A program made the position numbers and the translations under genes. From JAGLOK01 sp963675575 (lineage in GTDB: Bacteria > Bacillota > Clostridia > Christensenellales > UMGS416), in the NCBI GenBank assembly GCA_963675575.1, contig OY776378.1:2170001-2234000 (forward strand): DNA of 64,000 nt, written 5' to 3'. Below, piece after piece: positions 15,693 to 25,620 of the stretch. The notes under the pieces were generated by a model. That model was not told the DNA's origin. It saw nothing but the letters and a program-made list of their open reading frames with translations, and searched no databases. Positions within the stretch are counted from its first letter, which is position 1. The number at the start of each line of letters is the position of its first letter.

Positions 15693-16676
15693 CAACTGAA
15701 CTTGTTTTAGATTGGATCTATCATAAGACAGGGCGACAATTATTATAAAAAGCAGCCCCTTTAATCCGTTGACCAAATTTACATCCAGCCCCCAAATTAT
15801 TAACCCGTTTGTCAGTATCGTAATTGTTATGGCTCCAATAATTACAGCGCGCAATCTTGCGGAAGTTCCTCCCGCCATAGGAAAACCACCTAAAATTAAA
15901 GCAATCATTATGTCAAATTCAAGTCCTCCGCCTGAATTTGCGGAAATCCCGCCAACCCTGGTCATTTGGAAAAAAGCGGCCAATCCTACACAAAATCCTA
16001 ATATGCTATATGCGAAAATCATAATTTTGTTTATCTTAACTCCGGCTTGAAAAGCTGTTGTAATGTTGCCTCCGATAGATCTTATACTTTTCCCCAAAGC
16101 GGTTTTTTCAAACAGGAAATAACCAAGTCCGATAATAAAAATTAAAATCCCAAGTTTTAAGAACTCATTATTAAAAAACTCATATCGATTGTAATCTATC
16201 GTTATTTCTCCGCCAGCAGCATTCACTCCCAAAGCTAATATTCCCATGCAAATCGCCCTTATACATAAAGACGTTACAAAAGGCGGGACTCTAAGCAAGA
16301 TAGAAACGCTTCCAACCGTAGTGCTCGCTATTATGCCGACAACAATTGACGCAAGTATAGCTACATATACAGGAAGACCAATTTTTGTTAATACCATTAC
16401 GCTAACATACTGTGCTAATCCAGCACTGGCCCCGATAGAAAAATCCATGCCTCCGTGCCCATATACAAAAGCGGCGCCAACACCAACTATGCATACCGTA
16501 AAACACTGATTTATCAAGGAAAGAAGATTGCTTTGCTTTATTATTAAGCCTTCTGTTGCAAATATTAAAAATACCGTTATAAATATCAGACCTACAAAGG
16601 GAAGCACTGAAGAAACAGCGCTCTTCCTTTTGGCCTTTTTATCAAGCATTTCCTGTATATTCATCGAGTTCTCCAC
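15684..16676 (-). CDS. Sugar ABC transporter permease, RbsC type (first)
   Basis: This 330-residue CUT2 permease has multiple membrane helices, the G-H-G-G-M-D-F-S-I-G-A-S segment and the coupling loop S-I-R-S-I-G-G-N-I-T-T-A-F-Q-A-G. The start is GTG at 16676, 9 bases after AGGAGG; an ATG four codons on has its own GGAG, so either may be used. It follows the ATPase gene by 13 bases. Confidence 0.9.
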   Translation of the reverse strand: MENSMNIQEMLDKKAKRKSAVSSVLPFVGLIFITVFLIFATEGLIIKQSNLLSLINQCFTVCIVGVGAAFVYGHGGMDFSIGASAGLAQYVSVMVLTKIGLPVYVAILASIVVGIIASTTVGSVSILLRVPPFVTSLCIRAICMGILALGVNAAGGEITIDYNRYEFFNNEFLKLGILIFIIGLGYFLFEKTALGKSIRSIGGNITTAFQAGVKINKIMIFAYSILGFCVGLAAFFQMTRVGGISANSGGGLEFDIMIALILGGFPMAGGTSARLRAVIIGAITITILTNGLIIWGLDVNLVNGLKGLLFIIIVALSYDRSNLKQVQLAT

Positions 16677-16689
16677 GGATTTAATCCTC

Positions 16690-18192
16690 CTAAATAATGT
16701 TCTTAATTATTTTTTCTTCCGTCATTTCTTCGCCGCGTTTAATTTCCGATTGAATCAAACCGTCTTTAATGGCGATGATACGGTCAGACATGCCGATTAG
16801 CTCAAGTAATTCCTCCGAAATCAGCAAAATGGATTTCCCTTGAGCTTTGAGTTCTTCCATCAGCTTATACATTGCCGCCTTTACTCCAACATCAATTCCC
16901 CTCGTTGGGCAGTCAAGTATGAGAATATCGCTTTTCTTTCCAATCCATTTTGAAAAAACAACTTTTTGTTTATTTCCACCGGACAGTTCAGTGCAATGCT
17001 GTTTTTCGCTTCTGCATTTTATCTTTAGAGCGTCAATTCTTTGGATTGCCATTTCTTTTTCGGTCTTGTTTTTAATCAAACCAAATTTATTCCCCAGTTT
17101 GTTTAATAACGGAAGCAAGATATTTTCCTGAATACTCGCATTCAGGATTATAGCTTCTCTGTCTCTTTCTTTTGACACATAAGCCATATTATTATTAACG
17201 GCGATATTAGGATTTTTGATTTCAACATTATTTTCCTTCAGCACAACTTTGCCCGTTATAGGTTTGTCGATTCCAAAAAGCACGCGACCCAATTCATGCA
17301 TACCACATGACGAAAGGCCCGCAATCCCCAATATTTCTCCTTTATGAAGCTGAAGATCAAAGTTTTCAAATGGACCAAAAGTAATCTGCTTCGCCTCAAG
17401 GACCACCTCATCGATGTATGTGCATTTATTATCCGCACGGAAATAGCTGCCCACAAGGTCGCGACCAACCATCAGCCTGCGCATTTTTTCAATTGTTATT
17501 TGTTCTTTATCAAGTGTGTCTATAACAACACCATCACGCAAAACCGAAATAGTGTTACATACACTCATGAGTTCTTTCAAATCATGGGATATAAATAAGA
17601 CAGCCTTGTTCTCTTCATGTAGCCTTGATATTAACTTATAAAGTATTTCTCTGCCTTTATGAGCAAGAGCTGTTGTAGTTTCGTCAATAATTAAAAGATC
17701 GGGGTCGCTGACCATTGCTCTGGCGATTTCCACTATCTTTCTGTCTTCAAAATTCAATGTGGAAGTCATAGTTTCTGCATCAATATCCGGCACGCCTATC
17801 GAAGTTAAAATTTCGTTTGCTTTTCTGTTTAATTCCTTAAAATTCACAAAACCCATTTTTGAGGTTTCCTCTAATCTTCCCGCAAAAATGTTGGATGCCA
17901 CAGATATCTTGCCGATTGTTCCCATCTCTTGAATAATCATGCTAACGCCCCGATTTTGCGCTTCCACCATGTTTTTCGGAGAATAATGTTTCCCCTTCAC
18001 TTCAAAACTTCCGCTGTCTGAAAACTGAGCTCCTGCGGCTATTGAAGAAAACGTTGATTTACCTGAGCCATTTTCACCAATCAATCCACGAATTTCACCT
18101 CTTCGTATTTCCAAATCCACGTCAATAAGTGCCCTTGTAGGTCCAAACGCTTTACTGATTTTATTTGCCTTTAACAATAATTCTTCTGTCAT
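16690..18192 (-). CDS. Sugar ABC transporter ATPase, RbsA/MglA type
   Basis: This 500-residue protein has two fused nucleotide-binding domains. The first carries Walker A G-E-N-G-S-G-K-S-T (residues 39-47) and Walker B L-L-I-I-D-E but a degenerate signature (L-N-F-E-D-R-K). The second has a degenerate P-loop (G-L-S-S-C-G), as usual in this class, and an intact L-S-G-G-N-K-Q-K signature. It powers the CUT2 permeases downstream. It lies 102 bases after the GH3 gene. Confidence 0.92.
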   Translation of the reverse strand: MTEELLLKANKISKAFGPTRALIDVDLEIRRGEIRGLIGENGSGKSTFSSIAAGAQFSDSGSFEVKGKHYSPKNMVEAQNRGVSMIIQEMGTIGKISVASNIFAGRLEETSKMGFVNFKELNRKANEILTSIGVPDIDAETMTSTLNFEDRKIVEIARAMVSDPDLLIIDETTTALAHKGREILYKLISRLHEENKAVLFISHDLKELMSVCNTISVLRDGVVIDTLDKEQITIEKMRRLMVGRDLVGSYFRADNKCTYIDEVVLEAKQITFGPFENFDLQLHKGEILGIAGLSSCGMHELGRVLFGIDKPITGKVVLKENNVEIKNPNIAVNNNMAYVSKERDREAIILNASIQENILLPLLNKLGNKFGLIKNKTEKEMAIQRIDALKIKCRSEKQHCTELSGGNKQKVVFSKWIGKKSDILILDCPTRGIDVGVKAAMYKLMEELKAQGKSILLISEELLELIGMSDRIIAIKDGLIQSEIKRGEEMTEEKIIKNII

Positions 18193-18294
18193 TTTCTCAC
18201 CTTAATCTTCTAAAATTGTTTTTGTAATTATTTTGAATAATAAGTTCATTATTTAAGACTATCTACCGACATCAATATTTAACTAACGAAATTA

Positions 18295-20700
18295 TTATTC
18301 TTGCTCAATATATTTAGCATAAAACCCACGTGCTTTACCATCAATATAAGCTGAATTTTCGATTTCAAAAGTATCCGTAAGGTAAATTTCTTCAGAAGAT
18401 CCACCAATCTCAATACCCATTTCCCCTTCTTCGACAACCCATCTCATTTGAGCGTCAAGAAAGGCAAACTGATTAGCTTTCATTTCAAAATTAAGCGTTT
18501 TTGTTTTGCCTTTTTGAATTGCGACTCTGCCAAAACCAGCTAGTTCCTTATTGGGGCGTATCATGCTTGCCAATTCGTCTTTAACATATATTTGGGCTAC
18601 TTCTTCGCCGTCCCTACTTCCCGTATTCGTTATGTCGAAAGATAAATTCACAATACCATCAGCTTTCACTTTTTTATCGAGCTTCAAATTTGAATATTTA
18701 AATGTTGTATAACTTTTACCCTCTCCAAAATAATGCAAAGGGTTTTTAGTTCCTTCAACATATTTGCTCAATACCATGCCCTTAATTTTAGAATAACCTC
18801 CGCCATTCTTATGCATTGCATAAATAGGGATTTGGCCTGCGTTTCTTGCAACCGTTACCGGCAAACGCCCGGCAGGATTGTAATCGCCGAACAACACATC
18901 TGCAAGAGCTTTTCCACCGGTATCTCCAGGAAACCAGTTTTCAATAATAGCGTTATAATTTTTGCTGATAAACTCACTTGACAAAGGTCTTGCATCCATA
19001 TGCACCAAAACTGCCGGCGTTTCTGTGGCAAAAATTTCTTTAGCCAAATCTTCCTGAATACCGCTTAATCCTATATGATCACTGTCAATTCCCTCACCCA
19101 CAGTGCAGTTATTTCCCCAACCATATTTGCCTCCAACTGTCGATATAACAACATCTGCCCCTTTTGCCGCCTTTATTGCAGCATCAAATCCGTCTCGGTT
19201 AGTTCCTGCATAGTCACAGCCTTTTTCATAAATCACAGTTGCATCTGGACATTTAGCCTTTATTGATGTCAGAATCGTTGGTGTTTTAGAGCCAAACATT
19301 TGCATCAACACCTGCGAAACAATAGGCGCTTCTTTGCGCACACTGCTTTCTTCATAAAATGGCATCTGTTCTATCTTTGGTCTTTTAGCGTCAGAAGAAT
19401 TCTCAATCTCATCCATACCGGCCATGTCAGACATTGAACCACTCAACGCCATATCAAGCATAGCGGGATATGTATAGCAGCCGAAAAGCAAACGGAGCGA
19501 GTCCGCATGTGGTCCAATAACTGCGATTTTCTTTGTCTTTTTGTTTAGCGGGAGAATCCCATCATTCTTTACAAGTACAATCGCTTCACGAGCTGCTTTC
19601 AAGCAGTGAGCGGATGTAGTTTCCGCGTTGTATGCTTCATCTTCCATTTCCTTTCGAGGGTATGGATTATCAAATAAACCAAATCTTAGCTTGACCGAAA
19701 GAATCCTGCGAACCGCTTTGTCAATTAGTTCTTCATCCACATCGCCGTTTTTAACCGCATTGACCACCCCTTGTGAGAAACCGTAAGGATTCGGCATTTC
19801 AATGTCCAATCCGGCCATCAATGCTTCAATGCCTGCCGCTACTGAATCCTTGCTGACTTTCAAATCTACTGCTTTGTTAGTTGACATATAATCTGATACT
19901 ACAATTCCTTCAAAGCCCATCTCTTCGCGAAGAAGTTTTGTCAGTATATTATTGGCTTTGATTACTAATTCCCCGTCTATTGAGCAATATGAGTTCATGA
20001 CGGACGCTAATCCAGCTTCCGTGATAGCCGCTTGGAAAGGCTTAGCGTAAACTTCACGAAGCTCACGAGGCGCAATTGGGCTGGCGGCCATGTTAAGTCC
20101 GCCTTCTGAGAATCCGTATCCCAAAAAGTGTTTCCCCGTAGTCACCACACCGTCTCCTAAATTATTTCCTTGAAGTCCTTTTGTAAATGCAACGCTAAAA
20201 GCCGCACACAGTGTTGGATCTTCGCCGTAAGTCTCGCCGATTCTTCCCCATCTCGGGTCGCGCGCAACATCCATAACAGGTGAAAGCGCTTGCCTAATAC
20301 CTATTACCAGCATTTGTTTACGAATAATATCGGCCATTTTTCCAACAGTTTTAGTATTCCATGTGGCACCAAGCCCTATTGCCGATGGGAATATCACAGC
20401 TCCGGCGGATGTCAATCCCGTCAAAGCTTCCCGATGCATCAAAACAGGAATTCCGCTTTTGGGAATAACGGTATCTTGAACGTTTTTTGAAAAATCAATG
20501 TTTTCTTGAATTGTTCGACCACCAAAAAACGAAGTAGCTTGACCAATGCCGTCTTCAAACTTCTCCAAAATATCATCCGGCATGCCTTGCCCTGCCATAG
20601 TGCATTGCATTTGGGCAACTTTCTGCTCAAGAGTCATGTGGTTTAGAATATCTTCCGCATATTTATTTAAATTTTCATCTGTGATTTTTTTTTCGCTCAT
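18295..20700 (-). CDS. GH3 beta-glycosidase (beta-glucosidase/beta-xylosidase group)
   Basis: This 801-residue enzyme has the GH3 TIM-barrel domain with R-D-P-R-W-G-R-I-G-E-T-Y-G-E-D-P and G-K-H-F-L-G-Y-G, and nucleophile Asp270 in V-V-S-D-Y-M-S. An alpha/beta sandwich domain and a C-terminal fibronectin III-like domain follow. There is no signal peptide, so it acts on imported glycosides. GH3 specificity cannot be read reliably from sequence. A cre-like sequence (20281-20294) lies inside the reading frame. Confidence 0.92.
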   Translation of the reverse strand: MSEKKITDENLNKYAEDILNHMTLEQKVAQMQCTMAGQGMPDDILEKFEDGIGQATSFFGGRTIQENIDFSKNVQDTVIPKSGIPVLMHREALTGLTSAGAVIFPSAIGLGATWNTKTVGKMADIIRKQMLVIGIRQALSPVMDVARDPRWGRIGETYGEDPTLCAAFSVAFTKGLQGNNLGDGVVTTGKHFLGYGFSEGGLNMAASPIAPRELREVYAKPFQAAITEAGLASVMNSYCSIDGELVIKANNILTKLLREEMGFEGIVVSDYMSTNKAVDLKVSKDSVAAGIEALMAGLDIEMPNPYGFSQGVVNAVKNGDVDEELIDKAVRRILSVKLRFGLFDNPYPRKEMEDEAYNAETTSAHCLKAAREAIVLVKNDGILPLNKKTKKIAVIGPHADSLRLLFGCYTYPAMLDMALSGSMSDMAGMDEIENSSDAKRPKIEQMPFYEESSVRKEAPIVSQVLMQMFGSKTPTILTSIKAKCPDATVIYEKGCDYAGTNRDGFDAAIKAAKGADVVISTVGGKYGWGNNCTVGEGIDSDHIGLSGIQEDLAKEIFATETPAVLVHMDARPLSSEFISKNYNAIIENWFPGDTGGKALADVLFGDYNPAGRLPVTVARNAGQIPIYAMHKNGGGYSKIKGMVLSKYVEGTKNPLHYFGEGKSYTTFKYSNLKLDKKVKADGIVNLSFDITNTGSRDGEEVAQIYVKDELASMIRPNKELAGFGRVAIQKGKTKTLNFEMKANQFAFLDAQMRWVVEEGEMGIEIGGSSEEIYLTDTFEIENSAYIDGKARGFYAKYIEQE
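20281..20294. promoter_or_regulatory. cre-like CcpA site within the GH3 gene
   Basis: TGAAAGCGCTTGCC matches the Bacillota catabolite-responsive element at nearly every position, including the central palindromic AAGCGCTT. Sites within coding regions can act as roadblocks to elongation. The match could also be chance, since the bases also encode protein. Confidence 0.4.
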
Positions 20701-20742
20701 GTAACTTTCTCCTCGCTGAAAAACTTAGATTTAATTAGACTC

Positions 20743-23157
20743 TTAATTTGTAGCTTCTAATATAATGCTAATTTCAGTGCATCCGACAGCCGAAATTTTA
20801 ACCGTGATCTTCCCTGGCGCAATTCCTGCGCGAATAATTGCTTGAGCTCTCCCATAGTAAGGCTTATGTGTATTTGCCAAAAAACCTTCTTCAGTAAATG
20901 GATTGGCGCTCCCAAATCCAATTAATTCCCCAGCGCCCTCAACTTTTATTTTAATTTCATCGTTTTTTAAAACCTTAACTATTCCCTGCTCATCGGCAAA
21001 AGCAATGTTTATGTATGCAAGATCTTGGCAGTTTGCATTAAGAAGTGTCTTTTCCGCTTCAGCTATTAGCACAGTCTTCTCTTTTGCCGAGTGCAATTGT
21101 CTTCTTGATAGTTCATTGCCTTTTTTATCTTTTGCAATAGCAGTTATATTTCCACTTTCATAGGGCACGTTTTTAAATACAGCTTTATAACTTGATTTTT
21201 TACCAGTCCTCTTTTCTCCGATGGACTTTCCATTAAGCAAAAGCTCTACTTTGTAAACTGAACTATATATTTCAATATTGGCTTTTTTCCCTTCGCAATT
21301 ATCCCATGCCCAACTTTCGATAGCATCCGATGTACGCCACATAGATTTTTTAGGCTTGTCCGGATAGTATTGCAAGGGTTGAACCGCAATTACCGGATAA
21401 TCTATCTGCCCCCAAATCACTTGGTTGTACTTTGACTGCGCAGATCTATACCCTGTGATATCAATAACACCACTTCCGCACAAAAGCCACGGATATTTTT
21501 TTTGAAGCCCTCCATCAGTGTCCTGATCTGGATAAGTGACGCATCCCAAGCCCGCTTCTCCAATGTAGTCCCAGCCAGTCCATATAAAATCTCCAATCAA
21601 GTAAGGGAGCTCTTTTACTTTTTCCCAGTTTTTCGCCAAATCGGGAGGGAAAGTTTCGCTTCCGACAATTATCCGCTCAGGGTGCTTTCTTTTTTCCATC
21701 TTATATCTGCCGTATCCGTAGTTGTATCCGCAAATATCAAGCTTACTGAACGCATCTCTGGTTGCTTTATCCACAAAAGAAAGGCGACCGAAGTTATTCA
21801 TGAATGATCCTATCGCCGACATAAAGATATTAATAAACTCGCTTCCAGTTGCCTTCTTTTTTTTGTTTTTAGGGCCGCTTTTTTTCTTTTTCTTCGTATC
21901 CTCTTGGCTATATATCCCTTTTCCCATTTTGACAAAACCGTTCAGGAAAAGATTGATGCCACAAGTCACGGGTCTCGTCGAATCTAGGCTGTGAATTTTT
22001 TCCGTCTGCAACCCCGTAAGCTCTATTCCGCGCTCTTGCGCAGTTTCGCTAACTTCATTTCCGATAGAATACATTACAACAGACGGATGATTATAATCCT
22101 TATCAACCATTGCCGATGTATCTTCTTGCCAGTTTTCTTCAAAACATGAAGCATAGTCATATTGCGTCTTCGGTATATACCATTGATCAAAAGTTTCATC
22201 CATCACATACATGCCAAGGCTGTCGCAAGCGTTTAACATATCTTTTGACAAAGGATTATGGCTGCTGCGGATTGCGTTAAATCCCGCTTCTTTTAAAATT
22301 CTTATTTTTCGTTCTTCCGCATCTTTGTACGCCGCCGCACCAAGAATTCCGTTGTCATGGTGAATGCATGCGCCTCTTAGCTTTGTTTCTTGGCCGTTAA
22401 TACGGAATCCGGTTACTGCATCATATGTGATTTTTCGAATTCCGAACGTTTCTTCATGAATGTCTGCGTCTTTACCGTTTTCCATCAATGTCACGCGGCA
22501 AGTGTAAAGCTCTGGCGACTCAGCACTCCATTTTTTAGCATCATCAATGTGTATATTTATAGTGCCCTCATTATTTGATTCTGAATGAGCAATTAGTTGT
22601 CCCTTATAAAAAATTTCCGCTTTTAATTGACACTCGTTTTTTGAGATATAGTCCACTTGAACTGTTACATCTTCTGTCTCAGCGGTAATTTTTACTCCAT
22701 TTGGCTTAATATATGTTGTGTCTCCAACAAATAAATTGACAGGTCGATATATGCCGCTTCCGGAATACCACCTGCTATTTGGTTCTTGCGAATTATCGAC
22801 TGTAACAAGCAGTTCGTTATCCATGCCGGGTTCTAGAAAATCTGTGATATCTACATAATAATTTGTATAACCATAATTATGACCACCCGCTTTTTTACCG
22901 TTAATAAAAACTTCACTATAGCGGTAAATGCCCTCAAACTCCAATATCACTTCTTTGTTTCCCCGAATGTCCGTTGATTTAATATATTTTTTATAAGTAT
23001 ATTTGCCTCCCGGAAAAAATCCCGTATTATGACCATTTTTGCAAGTAGGAATTCTTTGCTCTAAAAGCATAGCGTCATGCGGTAAAGTCACATTCACCCA
23101 ATTTTCCGTGCCGGTTTTAGTGAATTCCCAATTCAAATTATAATTAATTTTCTTCAT
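20743..23157 (-). CDS. GH2 beta-galactosidase-like glycoside hydrolase
   Basis: This 804-residue protein has the GH2 sugar-binding domain (S-R-W-Y-S-G-S-G-I-Y-R-P), an immunoglobulin-like domain, and a catalytic barrel with acid/base Glu368 in Y-S-I-G-N-E-V and nucleophile Glu501 in I-V-G-S-E-T-F. C-terminal beta-sandwich domains follow. It has no signal peptide. Beta-galactosidase is the commonest activity of this layout, but beta-glucuronidase-like or other specificities cannot be excluded. A lysine-rich insert (K-K-K-K-K-S-G-P-K-N-K-K-K-K) near residue 425 interrupts the barrel. It is the first gene of the operon. Confidence 0.9.
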   Translation of the reverse strand: MKKINYNLNWEFTKTGTENWVNVTLPHDAMLLEQRIPTCKNGHNTGFFPGGKYTYKKYIKSTDIRGNKEVILEFEGIYRYSEVFINGKKAGGHNYGYTNYYVDITDFLEPGMDNELLVTVDNSQEPNSRWYSGSGIYRPVNLFVGDTTYIKPNGVKITAETEDVTVQVDYISKNECQLKAEIFYKGQLIAHSESNNEGTINIHIDDAKKWSAESPELYTCRVTLMENGKDADIHEETFGIRKITYDAVTGFRINGQETKLRGACIHHDNGILGAAAYKDAEERKIRILKEAGFNAIRSSHNPLSKDMLNACDSLGMYVMDETFDQWYIPKTQYDYASCFEENWQEDTSAMVDKDYNHPSVVMYSIGNEVSETAQERGIELTGLQTEKIHSLDSTRPVTCGINLFLNGFVKMGKGIYSQEDTKKKKKSGPKNKKKKATGSEFINIFMSAIGSFMNNFGRLSFVDKATRDAFSKLDICGYNYGYGRYKMEKRKHPERIIVGSETFPPDLAKNWEKVKELPYLIGDFIWTGWDYIGEAGLGCVTYPDQDTDGGLQKKYPWLLCGSGVIDITGYRSAQSKYNQVIWGQIDYPVIAVQPLQYYPDKPKKSMWRTSDAIESWAWDNCEGKKANIEIYSSVYKVELLLNGKSIGEKRTGKKSSYKAVFKNVPYESGNITAIAKDKKGNELSRRQLHSAKEKTVLIAEAEKTLLNANCQDLAYINIAFADEQGIVKVLKNDEIKIKVEGAGELIGFGSANPFTEEGFLANTHKPYYGRAQAIIRAGIAPGKITVKISAVGCTEISIILEATN

Positions 23158-23433
23158 AGCTTCCCTCTTTTTGCAAATAACTTAATATACTTTTCTCTTC
23201 GTGACTTTAACAAGTATACAAACAATGACTTAGCGGCGTATATTATTATTGTCGCTTTTTTGTCACTATAATGACTTTATTAAGCGTTGTTTGTAGTGCA
23301 ATAAAAGGAATATCTTTGTAAATTTTTCTATTATGCAAATATGAAACTTTAATGTAAATTTTAATTAATAAAATGTGTTTAAAAGTAATTAGTTACTGAA
23401 GAATATTATTGGTTTTTGATATTAAGAGTATAA
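23158..23433 (-). promoter_or_regulatory. Control region of the GH2 operon with TAA(A)GTCA repeats
   Basis: Three direct copies of TAAAGTCA or TAAGTCA on the minus strand (near 23202, 23227 and 23272) lie upstream of GH2 and are plausible AraC-regulator sites. No strong -35/-10 pair is evident, which fits activator-dependent transcription. Exact elements are not resolved. Confidence 0.4.
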
Positions 23434-24648
23434 TTATAAAACAAAATCAATGATTTTATTTTTATTTCTGTATCTGAGTGGCGTCATACCGATCTGTTCT
23501 TTAAATGCTTTACCAAAATGGCTTTGGGAAGAAAAACACAGATATTCTGAAATATTTGATAAAGGTTCGTCGGAATACTGAAGCATATTAGCGGCAGCTT
23601 CAATACGTTTTATCAACGCATAATGTTGTATTCCGACTCCTTCAGCGTTAGAAAATTGTCTTGAAAGATACGATTTATTAATACCAATCTCATCTGCCAC
23701 ATCATCAATGGTAAATCGTTTGTTTAAATGTCTAGACACGTAGTTTTTACACATTTCCACATATGTAAATCCTTTGCGCTCTTCTTTTTTTTGTTTTACT
23801 TTCTCAGCGTAATCAATCATTACACTTTTCATAAGGCGATAGAAGCTTGGTATATCTTTACACGCTTCCAACTGCTGAAGAAAAATATCACTCATTAGAT
23901 ACGCTGTCATCGAGTCCAATCCACCATCAATTGCAGCTCTGGATGATAAGGCAATTACTGTGCACACAAGATATTCATGCTGTTTAAAAAAGCTTTTCGC
24001 AAGCTTCCCGACACTATCTTCCAAAAGATCATCAGGTGTGGCCTTTTTAAATTTGAGTCTTATTCTATCAGGACTTCCTTCCTTTATATCTTTCATTGCG
24101 TCTATTTCATCATGAAAATTGTGTCTCGGCGCGGCCTGCTCTGAAATGTCCATTAAGTATTTATCAAATTTGTTGTCCGATATACTTTTAATATCCGGAT
24201 CATCCTTGCCCTCGGTAACAATTTCAAGCTCAGTTACATATTTGTCTCTTACTACAAAGTAAAGCATTGCAAGGGCAGCATTTAATCCACCCATAGTTTC
24301 TTGCTTTAAATGAAAATTTTTATCACTGACTTTATGTTGGTGCATATAACGATTAATATGTTCTTCATCAACCTTTGCCACACATACAGGGCCAAGAATG
24401 ATGTTTCCTTTTACGGCATCTTTGAATGCGCCATAAATAATGTCTTCTTCAAACTCCAATACAGGCAGAGTGTTATGGTCGCTTTTTTTGATTATACGGC
24501 TGCGCAAGTCTTCGTCGCAAAATACAGGGTCGGATTTTTGGCTATAGCCTCTTCTAAATATGGTTATTTCACCGGTTTTATTAAGATAACGCACAGGTAT
24601 GTGTGTCATATTGTATATTTGTTCCAAAGTATATATAATCTTATCCAT
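23434..24648 (-). CDS. AraC-family transcriptional regulator
   Basis: This protein of about 404 residues has a C-terminal AraC DNA-binding domain (two helix-turn-helix motifs; T-I-D-D-V-A-D-E-I-G-I-N-K-S-Y-L-S-R and later F-S-S-Q-S-H-F-G-K-A-F-K) and an N-terminal sensing region of about 300 residues similar in style to Bacillota regulators that open with a conserved I-P-V-R-Y-L-N block. The ATG at 24648 is preferred over an upstream TTG at 24657. It lies directly upstream of, and in the same direction as, the GH2 operon, which it probably activates. Confidence 0.9.
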   Translation of the reverse strand: MDKIIYTLEQIYNMTHIPVRYLNKTGEITIFRRGYSQKSDPVFCDEDLRSRIIKKSDHNTLPVLEFEEDIIYGAFKDAVKGNIILGPVCVAKVDEEHINRYMHQHKVSDKNFHLKQETMGGLNAALAMLYFVVRDKYVTELEIVTEGKDDPDIKSISDNKFDKYLMDISEQAAPRHNFHDEIDAMKDIKEGSPDRIRLKFKKATPDDLLEDSVGKLAKSFFKQHEYLVCTVIALSSRAAIDGGLDSMTAYLMSDIFLQQLEACKDIPSFYRLMKSVMIDYAEKVKQKKEERKGFTYVEMCKNYVSRHLNKRFTIDDVADEIGINKSYLSRQFSNAEGVGIQHYALIKRIEAAANMLQYSDEPLSNISEYLCFSSQSHFGKAFKEQIGMTPLRYRNKNKIIDFVL

Positions 24649-24685
24649 TGTATACAATCATTCCATAACTAATTATTATAATGTT

Positions 24686-24714
24686 ATTTTATCATTTTAA
24701 ATAAGCCAAAGCAA
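24686..24714 (-). promoter_or_regulatory. Promoter of the AraC-family gene
   Basis: TTGCTT (24709-24714), 17 bases, then TAAAAT (24686-24691) on the minus strand, giving a leader of about 30 bases. Confidence 0.55.
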
Positions 24715-25066
24715 TATTGTGGAGCTTACGAGTCCCTTAATTGTCAAATTAACTTTCTACCCCAAAAAGAGTATAAGCAAAATATCAAAAAAACGATAAT
24801 GAGGATTCCCCGAAATGCGAGTACATATAAAAAAACGCTAAAATTACATATTCACAATTTAATTGATAATCTGCCTCCGGATAACTGTAAATTATTTTTG
24901 TACCTTGTTCGCGCGGTCGCACGCACCGCCAAAATCTATAATAGGACACAAATAAAATAGTTTCCCATTCAAATGCTTGCACATCCTAAATAGCATATGT
25001 GCTTTTATTTTATAATCAAAAATTAGCGATATTAAATTTTTATAATTTAAATCTTAGAGATACCCC
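24715..25066. other. Intergenic stretch with no recognisable gene
   Basis: AT-rich sequence between the AraC promoter and the transporter remnant. Short open frames here lack ribosome binding sites and resemble nothing known to me. Confidence 0.5.
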
Positions 25067-25490
25067 TTAAGTTAATCCAAATACAATACCAACAACGGGC
25101 AGCCAAAGTGCGGTTAAAATAACCATTGCTATCTGCAAGTGCTCTTAGCCATATCCGTCCTTGAATAATATCCTTTGCTAAATGCAATTGAAGGAACCGT
25201 GTACAACGGAAGTAGATAGCAGTTGCATGCGCACATAGCGGTAGTCATCATAGTAAAGCCGGCGGTACTCCGGCACCTGCGGCTACAGCAATCAACGGAG
25301 CTGCCATAATGGATACTATAGACGGAGATACGGAAATTATAACCAATGAAGCAAATATCATTATTGCAGTGAATGCAATAAGCATGCTTAATGGCATTGA
25401 CATTGTTAAAATAGCCCCCGCAATAAATGTCGACTCTCCATTTGTTATCATTGCTCCGGAAATCGAAAGACTGACCTTCTCCCAAAAAAC
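25067..25490 (-). pseudogene. Decayed membrane transporter, C-terminal remnant (DASS/SLC13-like)
   Basis: Three leftward frames join into one hydrophobic protein end: S-M-L-I-A-F-T-A-I-M-I-F-A-S-L-V and I-M-A-A-P-L-I-A-V-A-A-G, then (frameshift near 25250) T-M-M-T-T-A-M-C-A-C-N-C-Y-L-L-P-L, then (frameshift near 25135) L-W-L-P-V-V-G-I-V-F-G-L-T and a stop at 25067. The pattern of a small-residue loop followed by a Leu-Pro helix and a final hydrophobic tail resembles dicarboxylate/anion permeases of the DASS (SLC13) family. The family call is tentative; that it is a broken membrane protein is clear. Confidence 0.5.
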
Positions 25491-25620
25491 TTTAATTGCT
25501 TGTATTATTGTTTTTCATCAATTAATTTTATATACTTAATGTATCACTTCGTAGCACGGATCAAAATCAACATTTTTTTCAATTTAAAAATATGGTATCT
25601 CGGTAGAAAATAAATATATA

